Source of the DNA: an uncultured Lachnospiraceae bacterium
GTDB taxonomy: Bacteria > Bacillota > Clostridia > Lachnospirales > Lachnospiraceae
Assembly (NCBI GenBank): GCA_947174505.1
Contig: CAMWJF010000003.1
Coordinates: forward strand, 1 to 64,000
DNA length: 64,000 nt
Direction: 5' to 3'
Shown here: in pieces, positions 42,460 through 49,729 of the stretch
Position numbering within the stretch: the stretch's first letter is position 1
Layout of the letters: every line of letters begins with the position of its first letter
Translations under genes and position numbers: made by a program
Notes under the pieces: model-generated
What the model was told of the DNA's origin: nothing
Database searches by the model: none
The model's input: the letters and a program-made list of their open reading frames with translations, nothing else

Positions 42460-44538
42460 TTACTGTGCCTTTTCCTTCGGCATATCCTTTACAAAACCGC
42501 AGGATTCGTCGGCGCAGACCAGCTTGCTGCCCTTCTGGAGCATAATGGAGCCGCAGCGTTCACATTTTTCCTCCACCGGCCTCTGCCATACCATGAAGTC
42601 GCAGTCCGGATTATCGATACAGCCGTAATACTTCCTCCCCTTCTTCGTCTTTTTCAGGACGATGTCCTTACCGCACCTGGGACATGCCACACCGATCTTC
42701 TCAAAATAGGGCTTGGTGTTTCTGCAGTCCGGGAAACCGGGACAGGCTAAGAATCTGCCGTGAGGCCCATACTTAATCACCATCTGCCTGCCGCACAGCT
42801 CGCAGAACTCGTCGGACAGCTCATCCGCAATCTCTACTTCCTCCAGCTCCTTTTCCGCCTTCTCCACAGCCTCCTGCAAATCAGGGTAGAAATTCTTCAC
42901 CACCGTCTTCCACTTGACGCTGCCTTCCTCCACGCCGTCCAAAAGCGCCTCCATGGTAGCGGTGAAATTCACGTCCACAATAGAGGGAAAGGCGTCCTTC
43001 ATCATATTGTTGACCACCTCGCCCAGCTCTGTCACATAAAGGTTTTTATTTTCCTTCACGATATAACGTCTCGCCAGTATCGTCGTAATGGTAGGGGCAT
43101 AGGTACTCGGCCTGCCAATCCCCAGCTCCTCCATGGCACGCACCAGGGAAGCCTCCGTATAATGCGGGGCAGGCTGGGTAAAGTGCTGCTTCTCCTCCAG
43201 CGAAAGCAGGGTCAGCCCCGTATCCTCCGAGATGCCCCGGATCAGGGTATTGCTCTCCTCTTTGTCCTCCTCCTGCGTGTAGACGCTCATAAACCCGTCG
43301 AATTTCACCTTCGACGCCGCCACGGTAAAACGGTGTTCCCCGGCGTCTATCTTCACGGAGGTAGTCTCATACTGTGCCGCCGCCATCCGGCTGGCCGCGA
43401 ACCGCTTCCAGATCAGCTGGTAAAGGCGGAACTGGTCTCTGGAAAGGGACTCCTTGATCTCCAGGGGGAGCCTGCTGATATCCGTCGGACGGATCGCCTC
43501 GTGGGCATCCTGAATCTTTTTGTCCGATTTCTTTTCCTGCTCCACGGCCGCCGCATACTCCCCGCCGTACTTTTCCGTAATATAGGCTCTGGCAGCCGCC
43601 TCGGCCTCCTCTGATATTCTGGTGGAATCGGTACGCAGGTAGGTGATGATACCCGTGATGCCGTTTCCTTTCAGTTCCACACCCTCATAGAGCTGCTGCG
43701 CCAGACGCATGGTCTTCTGGGTGGAAAAGTTTAATACTTTGCTTGCCTCCTGCTGGAGGGTCGAGGTCGTAAAGGGCAGCGGCGCTTTCTTAATCCGTTC
43801 GCCGGTCTTTACGGAACTCACTTTATAGACTGTATTGGTCAGTTCTTTCTTAAGCTGCTCCATCTCCTCCGCGGAAGCGATGGTGCGCTTCTCTGTCTTC
43901 GTGCCGTAATATTTTGCAGTCAGCGGGTTTTTCTCACCCTCCACCTTCAGCTTCACTTCCAGCGTCCAGTATTCCTCCGGGATAAAGGCATTGATTTCCT
44001 CCTCCCTGTCGCAGATAATCCGAAGCGCCACCGACTGTACGCGCCCGGCGGACAGCCCTCGCTTCACCTTCGCCCAAAGAACGGGTGATATTTTATAACC
44101 CACCATGCGGTCCAGACACCTTCTGGCCTGCTGGGCGTCCACCAGATCCATATTGATCTCCCTTGCGTTCTTTAAGGATTCTTTCACAGCCGACTTCGTA
44201 ATCTCATTAAAGGTAATACGGTACACCTTTTTATTCTCCAGCTTCAGCGCGAAATACAGGTGCCACGAGATAGCCTCTCCCTCGCGGTCCGGGTCGGTTG
44301 CCAGATAGACTTTCTCCGCCTTCTTCACTTCCTTGCGCAGATTCGCCAGTATGTCTCCCTTGCCCCGGATCGTGATGTACTTCGGCTCAAAGTCATTGTC
44401 CACATCAATCCCCAGCACACTTCTGGGAAGGTCACGCACATGTCCCTGACTGGCCGCCACCTCATAGTTTGCGCCCAAAAATTTTTTTATGGTTTTCACC
44501 TTCGCCGGTGACTCCACAATTACCAGATATTTTGCCAT
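42460..44538 (-). CDS. topA: DNA topoisomerase I (type IA)
   Basis: 692 aa. Toprim domain from the start (AKYLVIVESPAKVKTIKKFL, ATDPDREGEAISWHLYFAL). The catalytic Tyr is in GIITYLRTDSTRISEEAE. Three C-terminal zinc ribbons have paired Cys motifs (CELCGRQ...CPGFPDC, CPRCGKD...CIDNPDC, CERCGSI...CADESC). Relaxes negative supercoils. Start 44538 is chosen because the 41 extra residues of the longer frame are translated from repeat element C; a GGGG site precedes the ATG. Synteny dprA-topA-codY is as in Bacillus, though trmFO, codV and clpQY are missing between. Confidence 0.97.
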   Translation of the reverse strand: MAKYLVIVESPAKVKTIKKFLGANYEVAASQGHVRDLPRSVLGIDVDNDFEPKYITIRGKGDILANLRKEVKKAEKVYLATDPDREGEAISWHLYFALKLENKKVYRITFNEITKSAVKESLKNAREINMDLVDAQQARRCLDRMVGYKISPVLWAKVKRGLSAGRVQSVALRIICDREEEINAFIPEEYWTLEVKLKVEGEKNPLTAKYYGTKTEKRTIASAEEMEQLKKELTNTVYKVSSVKTGERIKKAPLPFTTSTLQQEASKVLNFSTQKTMRLAQQLYEGVELKGNGITGIITYLRTDSTRISEEAEAAARAYITEKYGGEYAAAVEQEKKSDKKIQDAHEAIRPTDISRLPLEIKESLSRDQFRLYQLIWKRFAASRMAAAQYETTSVKIDAGEHRFTVAASKVKFDGFMSVYTQEEDKEESNTLIRGISEDTGLTLLSLEEKQHFTQPAPHYTEASLVRAMEELGIGRPSTYAPTITTILARRYIVKENKNLYVTELGEVVNNMMKDAFPSIVDVNFTATMEALLDGVEEGSVKWKTVVKNFYPDLQEAVEKAEKELEEVEIADELSDEFCELCGRQMVIKYGPHGRFLACPGFPDCRNTKPYFEKIGVACPRCGKDIVLKKTKKGRKYYGCIDNPDCDFMVWQRPVEEKCERCGSIMLQKGSKLVCADESCGFVKDMPKEKAQ

Positions 44539-44571
44539 AGCGATTCCCCTACTTATACTATTAATCTGTGC

Positions 44572-44663
44572 GGAAAATGCCGTCTTTTGGCATTTTCCTG
44601 TGTGAGACAAAGCATCTTCGCGAAACAGCCTGTGCCGTTGGCGGCCAGATGTTCTTCCCACAC
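44572..44663 (-). repeat. Intergenic double-hairpin element, copy C, upstream of topA
   Basis: In the minus sense, GTGTGGGAAGA (44653-44663) pairs with TCTCACAC near 44600, with a GGCCGCC-rich inner part and GTTTCGCGAAGATG. A second hairpin, GGAAAATGCC/GGCATTTTCC (44572-44598), follows. Same layout and end motifs as copies A and B. It ends about 35 bases before the topA start. Confidence 0.72.
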
Positions 44664-44782
44664 TGGTTATCCCGTCTAACGTGCAACACTATACACCAAA
44701 TTGCAAACGGTTGCAAGGGTAAATTGACATCCCAAAACGGAAAAGATGAAAACAGGCGGCTGCATTCCCGCCTGTTTCTTAC

Positions 44783-44956
44783 TTATCGGTTCAACGATTT
44801 TTCAAGTCTTTCCATGATCCTGCCATATTTCTTTTCATATCCTGCATCGTCCCCGGCTTCCTTGTACTCGTTCAGCTCCTCCAGATCCTCTTTCATCGCT
44901 TCCACAAAATCTTTGTATTGGTTGTCCGTCATTCCCACAGTCTCTTCTCCTTTCAT
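44783..44956 (-). CDS. 57-aa highly charged small protein upstream of topA
   Basis: A short frame, MKGEETVGMTDNQYKDFVEA..., ending ERLEKSLNR. AAGGAGGG is 7 bases upstream of ATG 44956, and a near-consensus sigma-A promoter lies about 40 bases upstream of it. It is rich in Glu/Lys and predicted as a single helix or helical hairpin with no membrane segment. I recognise no family. Ribosome site, promoter and codon pattern support a real gene; a later in-frame ATG at codon 9 is an alternative start. It may be co-transcribed with topA through element C. Confidence 0.65.
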   Translation of the reverse strand: MKGEETVGMTDNQYKDFVEAMKEDLEELNEYKEAGDDAGYEKKYGRIMERLEKSLNR

Positions 44957-44994
44957 CCTTCTTCCCTCCTTCCAGATATTCCGCTCTTAAGATG

Positions 44995-45023
44995 ATTATA
45001 TGTAAAGCAGAAAACCCGGTCAA
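44995..45023 (-). promoter_or_regulatory. Sigma-A promoter before the 57-aa gene and topA
   Basis: TTGACC (45018-45023), 17-base spacer, TATAAT (44995-45000) on the minus strand, five of six and six of six matches. It lies in the gap after the dprA stop. Confidence 0.8.
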
Positions 45024-45064
45024 GGGGGTTACCTGTGTTCTTCACCGTTTATTTATGTCCATTT

Positions 45065-46408
45065 TTATGTTTTCATGACCCGCATAAAATATCCGCCACC
45101 CACCTGTCCTGCATAACCGCATGCGCACAGCTCCAGAAGCTCCCTGAACAGCGCCGGGAGCGCGACGGCCTTTCCGTATTTTTCCTCATATCTGCGCTGC
45201 AGCTCCTGTGCCGGCAGGGGATTGAAGTCCAAAATCTCCCACAGCTCCCCCTGCATACCCTCCAGAAAGACCAGACTGCCCTGCACCGCTTTTGTCCGGC
45301 CGCTCCCTTTCGGCGCGCCACTCCCCGCAAAAAGCTCTTCCAGAAGCTCCTCCGGAGAGGACACAAGCCCGGCGCCCTGCCGGATCAGCCGGTTACAGCC
45401 GCCGCTTAAGGGATCGGTGGCCCGGCCCGGCAGCGCGTAAACCTCCCGTCCCTGTTCGAGCGCCATGTCCACCGTAATCAGCGTGCCGCTCTTCTCCCTC
45501 GCCTCCACCACGAGCACCGCGTCGCAAAGACCGCTGATAATACGGTTTCTTGGCGGAAAAAGGAGTGCCCTCGGCCCGGTTCCCGGCGGATATTCCGAGC
45601 AGACGCCGCCCTTTGCAAGCAGGGCCTCATACAGCGTTCTGTTTTCCCGGGGATAGCAGATATCCACGCCGCATCCAAGAACGCCCAGCGAATACCCTCC
45701 CGCCCTCAGTGCGGCGGTCTGTCCGATGCCGTCGATCCCTCTCGCCATGCCGCTTACCACCTGCACGCCCGCTCTTGCGAAAGCCGCACCGAACTGTTCC
45801 GCCATATATCTGCCGTACTCGGTGCAGTCCCTTGCACCGACCAGCGCCACCGCCTTTTTCCCCGTCTGCGGGAGCTGCCCCGCACAGTAGAGGGCGTAAG
45901 GCTTATCCGGAATCCGGGTCAGCCGCTGCGGAAACTGCGGCTCCTCCTCTGTCACCAGAAAGATTCCCCGCTCCCTCATGCGCCCATACGCGCCTGCCAC
46001 GTCGTATCCCCTGCTAAATTCCGACATGTTTGCCGCCTTCTTCTGATACCGTTCCGAAAGCTTCTCCGATAGCGCGCCCGAAACCGTCATTTGATAAAGC
46101 TCCCGCGGTGTTCCCAGAGCCGCCAAAGAGCGCAGAAAGCCCCGGTTCCCCATGCCCACTGCCTGATACAGCCAGTGTATGTACGCCTTTTCTGCCTCTG
46201 TCACTGTCGCCGTTTCCGTTCTTGTCGCTCCTGCTCCCTCAATCGTTTTCGTCTCCGTTCCTGTCATTCCTCTTCTCTCAACCGTTTTCGTCTCCGTTCC
46301 TGTCATTCCTCTTCTCTCAACCGTTTTCGTCTCCGCTCCTGTCATTCCTCTTCTCTCAACCGTTTTCGTCCCCGTTCCTGTCATTTCTCTTCTCCCAACC
46401 GCTTCCAT
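45065..46408 (-). CDS. dprA: DNA-processing protein DprA with N-terminal repeat extension
   Basis: 447 aa. Start 46408 follows AGGAGG and lies 11 bases past the comM stop; a longer frame would overlap comM. The first 65 residues are a Thr/Glu/Arg repeat (units like RRGMTGTETKTVE) encoded by 39-bp tandem repeats, absent from ordinary DprA. From about residue 72 the usual protein begins: a SAM-like helical domain, then the Rossmann core (VALVGARDCTEYG, VVSGMARGIDGIG, RNRIISGLCDAVLVVEA, SGTLITVDMALEQGREVYAL), and a C-terminal winged helix. DprA loads RecA onto incoming single-stranded DNA in natural transformation. Operon with comM. Confidence 0.93.
   Translation of the reverse strand: MEAVGRREMTGTGTKTVERRGMTGAETKTVERRGMTGTETKTVERRGMTGTETKTIEGAGATRTETATVTEAEKAYIHWLYQAVGMGNRGFLRSLAALGTPRELYQMTVSGALSEKLSERYQKKAANMSEFSRGYDVAGAYGRMRERGIFLVTEEEPQFPQRLTRIPDKPYALYCAGQLPQTGKKAVALVGARDCTEYGRYMAEQFGAAFARAGVQVVSGMARGIDGIGQTAALRAGGYSLGVLGCGVDICYPRENRTLYEALLAKGGVCSEYPPGTGPRALLFPPRNRIISGLCDAVLVVEAREKSGTLITVDMALEQGREVYALPGRATDPLSGGCNRLIRQGAGLVSSPEELLEELFAGSGAPKGSGRTKAVQGSLVFLEGMQGELWEILDFNPLPAQELQRRYEEKYGKAVALPALFRELLELCACGYAGQVGGGYFMRVMKT
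46224..46406 (-). repeat. 39-bp minisatellite in the 5' end of dprA
   Basis: Three nearly identical 39-bp units begin at 46263, 46302 and 46341, flanked by degenerate units at 46224 and 46380. The period is a multiple of three, so copy-number change keeps the reading frame and lengthens or shortens the 13-residue repeat. One unit differs by a single base giving Ala for Thr. Confidence 0.9.
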
Positions 46409-46418
46409 CCCGGCCTCC

Positions 46419-47978
46419 TCAGTTCCAGTATTTGTGGTCGGACTGCCGGTAACAGATCGCCTCCGCCAGATGCATTTCCCCGATCCCGTCGCTGCCGTCC
46501 AGATCCGCAATGGTTCTGGCCACCTTCAGAATCCTGTGATAGGCTCTGGCGGAAAACTGCAGGGCAGAAAACATCCGCTCCATATAGCGAAGCTCGGCCT
46601 CCCCCAAAGCACAGTAACGCGCCACGTCCCCTGCCCCCATATCCGCATTAAAATGAAGCCCCGTTCCGGCAAATCTGCTCTCCTGCCTTTTTCTGGCCGC
46701 CATCACCCGTTCCCTGACCTGCGCGCTGCCCTCCTCCCGCCTGCCGGAAGTCATATCCGCAAAAGCCATGGGCAGCGCTTCCACGCAGATATCCATGCGG
46801 TCCAGAATCGGTCCGGACACCCGGTTTAAATACCGCTTCACCTCAAAGGGGGAACAGCGGCATCTCTCCCTGTCAGGATAAAACCCGCAGGGACAGGGAT
46901 TCATCGCCCCCACCAGCATAAAATCCGCGGGATAGACGTAAGTGCCGCTGCTTCTGGCTATCTGCACCCGTTTGTCCTCCAGCGGCTGCCTTAAAATATC
47001 CAGCGTCTCCCGCTTAAACTCAGGAAGCTCGTCCAAAAAGAGCACACCGCGGTGGGCAAGGCTGATCACCCCCGGCGCAGGAATCCGCCCGCCGCCCGCA
47101 AGCGCCCGTCCCGTTATGGTATGGTGCGGGTTTAAAAAAGGTCTTGTCGTCCTTAAGGAACCAACAGACTGCAGAAGGCCGCATATACTGTATATGGCAG
47201 AAACCTCCAGACTCTCCTCCCTTGTCAGCGGCGGCAGAATCGAGGGAATCCTTCTGGCCAGCATGGTTTTACCCGAACCTGGCGCGCCTATAATCAGCAG
47301 ATTATGGAACCCGGCGGCCGCCACCTCCGCCGCCCGCTTCAGCCCCTGCTGCCCGCTGATCTGAAAAAAGTCGAGCCGCTCCTGTCCTCCCGCCTCCACT
47401 ACCGCATCCCCCTCACATACAGGCATCGTCTCCGCTTCGGCGCGTTTCCCATCCCCGACGGAAACATCCTCCCCCGCAAGCAGTGCAACCGCCTCCTTCA
47501 CGTCCCGTATGCCGATGCTCTCCAACTCCCCAACCAGCGCACCCTCCCATGCGTTTCCCGCAGGCACGACGCACCTTCTGATCCCCCGAAGCGCCCCCTC
47601 CCTTGCGATGGGCAGCACGCCCCGGACAGGCTTTAACTCTCCCGACAGCCCCAGCTCCCCCAGAAGCAGAGTCCCCTCTACAGACTCCTGCTTCAATTTG
47701 CCAAGCGCAATCATAATGCCCACTGCCACGGGCAGATCAAACATGGTTCCGTTTTTCGGCAGATCCGCCGGTGAGAGATTGACGTTGATACACATGGGCG
47801 GCAGCTTAATGCCCACATTCTTAAGCGCCACCTTCACCCGCTCCCTCGCCTCCCGCACCTCGGAACCGGGCAGTCCCACGATCTGAAAGCAGGGCAGTCC
47901 CTGAGAAATGTCCACTTCCACCTGAATCAGATGGCTGTGAACCCCATAAACCGCTCCCGATGTAATTGTACTGAGCAA
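46419..47978 (-). CDS. comM: YifB/ComM family AAA+ ATPase (Mg-chelatase-like)
   Basis: 519 aa. An N-terminal Lon-protease-like fold (FQIVGLPGSEVREARERVKV, INVNLSPADLPKNGTMFDLP) leads to the AAA+ core with Walker A IIGAPGSGKTMLARRIPSIL and Walker B GVLFLDELPEFKR, and a C-terminal Mg_chelatase_C domain. ComM is a branch-migration helicase helping integrate transforming DNA; Firmicutes YifB homologues are less studied. TTG start 47978 after AGGAGG. It is transcribed from the promoter in repeat D and shares an operon with dprA. Confidence 0.92.
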   Translation of the reverse strand: MLSTITSGAVYGVHSHLIQVEVDISQGLPCFQIVGLPGSEVREARERVKVALKNVGIKLPPMCINVNLSPADLPKNGTMFDLPVAVGIMIALGKLKQESVEGTLLLGELGLSGELKPVRGVLPIAREGALRGIRRCVVPAGNAWEGALVGELESIGIRDVKEAVALLAGEDVSVGDGKRAEAETMPVCEGDAVVEAGGQERLDFFQISGQQGLKRAAEVAAAGFHNLLIIGAPGSGKTMLARRIPSILPPLTREESLEVSAIYSICGLLQSVGSLRTTRPFLNPHHTITGRALAGGGRIPAPGVISLAHRGVLFLDELPEFKRETLDILRQPLEDKRVQIARSSGTYVYPADFMLVGAMNPCPCGFYPDRERCRCSPFEVKRYLNRVSGPILDRMDICVEALPMAFADMTSGRREEGSAQVRERVMAARKRQESRFAGTGLHFNADMGAGDVARYCALGEAELRYMERMFSALQFSARAYHRILKVARTIADLDGSDGIGEMHLAEAICYRQSDHKYWN

Positions 47979-48010
47979 ACACGTATCCTCCTTTTTCTTT
48001 TTACACTTAC

Positions 48011-48126
48011 CCCTCGTATTGCCCTGTCTGTTGAATTTCTGCGGCGAAACGCCTGAATGTCAGAAATTAGAATGCCGGTATCTCCCGGTAGGATTATTAT
48101 GCGCCGGACGGCGCGGATTTGTCAAG
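48011..48126 (-). repeat. 116-bp promoter-leader direct repeat, copy D (upstream of comM)
   Basis: Pairs with copy E (49517-49632) in the same orientation with only five differences over 116 bases. In the minus sense it holds a -35/-10 pair, a CTACCGGG/CCGG stem, and an AATTTCTG/CAGAAATT stem enclosing a GGCGTTTCGCC hairpin. The two copies frame the accessory island. Confidence 0.9.
48096..48125 (-). promoter_or_regulatory. Sigma-A promoter of comM-dprA
   Basis: TTGACA (48120-48125), 18-base spacer, CATAAT (48096-48101) on the minus strand. The repeat ends one base beyond the -35 box. Leader to comM about 110 nt, including the structured stems. Confidence 0.75.
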
Positions 48127-48156
48127 CAGAAAAGGAAAGGCTGTAAACCGCCTTCC
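48127..48156 (-). terminator. Intrinsic terminator at the end of the island
   Basis: GGGAAGGC and GCCTTTCC form an 8-bp stem with one G-T pair and an 8-nt loop, then TTTTC on the minus strand. It follows the 60-aa ORF by 13 bases and abuts the comM promoter. Confidence 0.65.
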
Positions 48157-48169
48157 CCGTGATCCCCTG

Positions 48170-48352
48170 CTATTTTACCCTGAATTCCTCTGCTTCCTCT
48201 TCTGTGAGGGGTCTGCCCAGTTCTTTTGAAAGTTCAATCATTTTCCGCCACTCATACCTTTTACCGTCAGACGGCTCCGTTAATCTGCCATCCCTCGCAT
48301 AATAAGCAATGTCATGAGTATAGTCTGTTGATTTTTCAACCATCGCCAACAT
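48170..48352 (-). CDS. 60-aa protein of unknown function
   Basis: Sequence begins MLAMVEKSTDYTHDIAYYAR and ends RPLTEEEAEEFRVK. Helical and charged with no membrane segment. I do not recognise it. It starts 9 bases after the stop of the acetyltransferase-like remnant, so the two were likely one transcription unit. Small size and pairing are loosely reminiscent of toxin-antitoxin modules, but nothing in the sequence proves it. Confidence 0.5.
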   Translation of the reverse strand: MLAMVEKSTDYTHDIAYYARDGRLTEPSDGKRYEWRKMIELSKELGRPLTEEEAEEFRVK

Positions 48353-48360
48353 AATGTCAC

Positions 48361-48792
48361 CTACTTTCTCATATACTTGTCTAACAATATTTGTGCTGCC
48401 TCTTCATCAATGTACATCCGCCTGTCACGAAATACACCCGCGTTCAGTTTTTCCTTGTAGTATTCCACCAAGTCACTTTTTGATGTAAATGCTACAAAAC
48501 CATCATAGCCTGCATCAAAACTCACCTGGCAGGCAATCGCAAATAAATGTGCACCGACACCCTCATATTTTCCTGTGTGGCTGTAATTATGCGGCGCGGT
48601 TTCAACAATGTCCACGTCCGCAACTCCGCCGTCAATTTTCAAAGAAATCCTGCCCTGCACCGTATCATCATCTTTTAAGAAAAGCTCATATATATCATAC
48701 CCGTTTTTCTCCGTGATACTCCAGTTAAATTTCCACCCTTCATAATCCTTCTTTCTATTAAATTTTATTATATTTTTCTGCCAAACGCCATT
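48361..48792 (-). pseudogene. GNAT-acetyltransferase-like ORF lacking an in-frame start (5' truncated)
   Basis: Open frame from 48792 (just after an in-frame TAG) to 48361, reading through 144 codons with coding-like sequence from NGVWQKNIIKFNRKKDYEG. No ATG, GTG or TTG occurs before GTG at 48660, which leaves only 99 aa. The preceding 44 codons (including GWKFNWSITEKNGYDIYELF) look conserved in character, so the gene has probably lost its 5' end. GNAT hallmarks: KYEGVGAHLF fits the R/Q-x-x-G-x-G/A acetyl-CoA loop, followed by FVAFTSKSDLVEYYKEKLNA. Possible translation of the short form cannot be excluded. Confidence 0.5.
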
Positions 48793-48851
48793 GGAAACGC
48801 GCTATTGCATTTTTACTTTACGCTACACCTATTGTTCCACCTATTTTTTTA

Positions 48852-48880
48852 TTGACAAACGCCCATCCTTCCAGTACAAT
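48852..48880 (+). promoter_or_regulatory. Strong sigma-A promoter pointing into the nuclease-like gene (antisense)
   Basis: TTGACA (48852-48857), 17-base spacer, TACAAT (48875-48880) on the plus strand, where no plus-strand gene is expected. Transcription from about 48887 would run antisense through the 3' end of the gene at 48917-49441. A 125-codon plus-strand frame from 48895 is a shadow and lacks a good ribosome site. Confidence 0.6.
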
Positions 48881-48916
48881 TTTTTACAAAAGAGATGGGT
48901 TTTCACCGTACGGTTT

Positions 48917-49441
48917 TTACTCAAGCGGGCTGCTCGTCTCTTTTTTTATTGCCAACAGATCATATAGATATTTTTTACCGTCCGCATCATGCCGTACCAG
49001 CATCCGGGCAAAAAAAATATTATAGCGGTAAACCTCACCGTTCTTATCCTCATATACTGGCAGGGCAAACCGTACATCATAACGATACCACCCATATTTT
49101 GCATTCTTCTCATGTTTCTTTTTCTTATTCTCCGAGTGTTTCCTGTTCGTGGCAATGCGAATTAATTCAGGAATTCCCTGCGCCGCATTTGCCTTCGCTT
49201 TTGCAACAGCCCCTTTTAGGGCAAGCCTGCTTTCAGATCCTGCATATTCGTCCGGAAAACTGCTGGAAATGAATATCTTCTCAGATGTTTCTGCAATCTC
49301 GTAAAATTCTCCGACATATTCTTTAAGGTAATCTTCTACCTTCTTCCAGTCCTCCCTCTTTCTTCCCTTAAAGCGGATATCATTGATCAAAACAATCCTT
49401 TCCCCATTCAAGCCAACAATGATATTTATGTTTCTATCCAT
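48917..49441 (-). CDS. Barnase/EndoU/ColicinE5-D/RelE-like nuclease-type protein (stand-alone)
   Basis: 174 aa. The N-terminal part starts MDRNINIIVGLNGERIVLIN. A helical middle with KAVAKAKANAAQGIPELIRI-like character follows, and a Lys-rich stretch (NRKHSENKKKKHEKN). The C-terminal beta-rich end is WYRYDVRFALPVYEDKNGEV and RHDADGKKYLYDLLAIKKET followed by SSPLE. That final segment resembles the end of the phage/MuF-associated Barnase-EndoU-ColicinE5/D-RelE-like nuclease domains in Clostridia, which usually sit on large polymorphic or phage proteins. Here it is stand-alone. The assignment comes from remembered family patterns, so moderate confidence. It is driven by the promoter in repeat E; an antisense promoter lies at its 3' end. 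Confidence 0.55.
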   Translation of the reverse strand: MDRNINIIVGLNGERIVLINDIRFKGRKREDWKKVEDYLKEYVGEFYEIAETSEKIFISSSFPDEYAGSESRLALKGAVAKAKANAAQGIPELIRIATNRKHSENKKKKHEKNAKYGWYRYDVRFALPVYEDKNGEVYRYNIFFARMLVRHDADGKKYLYDLLAIKKETSSPLE

Positions 49442-49516
49442 ATTATTCGGTTTCCTTCCAAAGACAAAAACTGTACTTACATGTACATTTCTCAGTATCT
49501 CGTATACTTTGCTTCC

Positions 49517-49632
49517 CCCTCGTATTGCCCTGTCTGTTGAATTTCTGCGGCGAAACGCCTGAATGTCAGAAATTAGAATGCCGGTATTTCCCGGTAGGAT
49601 TATTATGCGCTAGGCGGCACGGATTTGTCAAG
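49517..49632 (-). repeat. 116-bp promoter-leader direct repeat, copy E
   Basis: Same length and orientation as copy D, with five base differences, four of them clustered in the -35/-10 spacer. Contains the same leader stems. It is placed 75 bases upstream of the nuclease-like gene. Confidence 0.9.
49602..49631 (-). promoter_or_regulatory. Sigma-A promoter of the island
   Basis: TTGACA (49626-49631), 18-base spacer, CATAAT (49602-49607) on the minus strand, identical boxes to the comM promoter. Leader to the nuclease-like gene about 155 nt. Confidence 0.75.
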
Positions 49633-49670
49633 GGAAATCACATGCCTGCTATCCACTTGTCCGCGGCGTC

Positions 49671-49698
49671 AAAAGAGCCTGCGCTTGTGCGCAGGCTC
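49671..49698 (-). terminator. Intrinsic terminator after the giant surface-protein gene
   Basis: Perfect 10-bp stem GAGCCTGCGC/GCGCAGGCTC (49689-49698 with 49675-49684), 4-nt loop, then TTTT on the minus strand. It ends the pilin-like cluster transcript 31 bases past the stop at 49730. Confidence 0.85.
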
Positions 49699-49729
49699 CG
49701 CCACTTTTTTAAATCATATCAATACCGTA

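Noticed and set aside
44539-44661. Longer topA start giving 41 extra residues
   Set aside because: The extra residues are translated from repeat element C and do not match topoisomerase I, which starts at AKYLVIVESP.
46224-46406. CRISPR-like appearance of the repeats in dprA
   Set aside because: Units are directly adjacent with no unique spacers, have a 39-bp coding period, and no cas genes are nearby.
48895-49272. 125-codon plus-strand frame behind the antisense promoter
   Set aside because: Composition is His/Ser/Pro-rich shadow of the nuclease-like gene, and the ribosome site is poor; an untranslated antisense RNA is more likely.
48127-49516. Prophage or transposon identity of the island
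   Set aside because: No integrase, transposase or phage structural gene is present; only small ORFs framed by promoter repeats.
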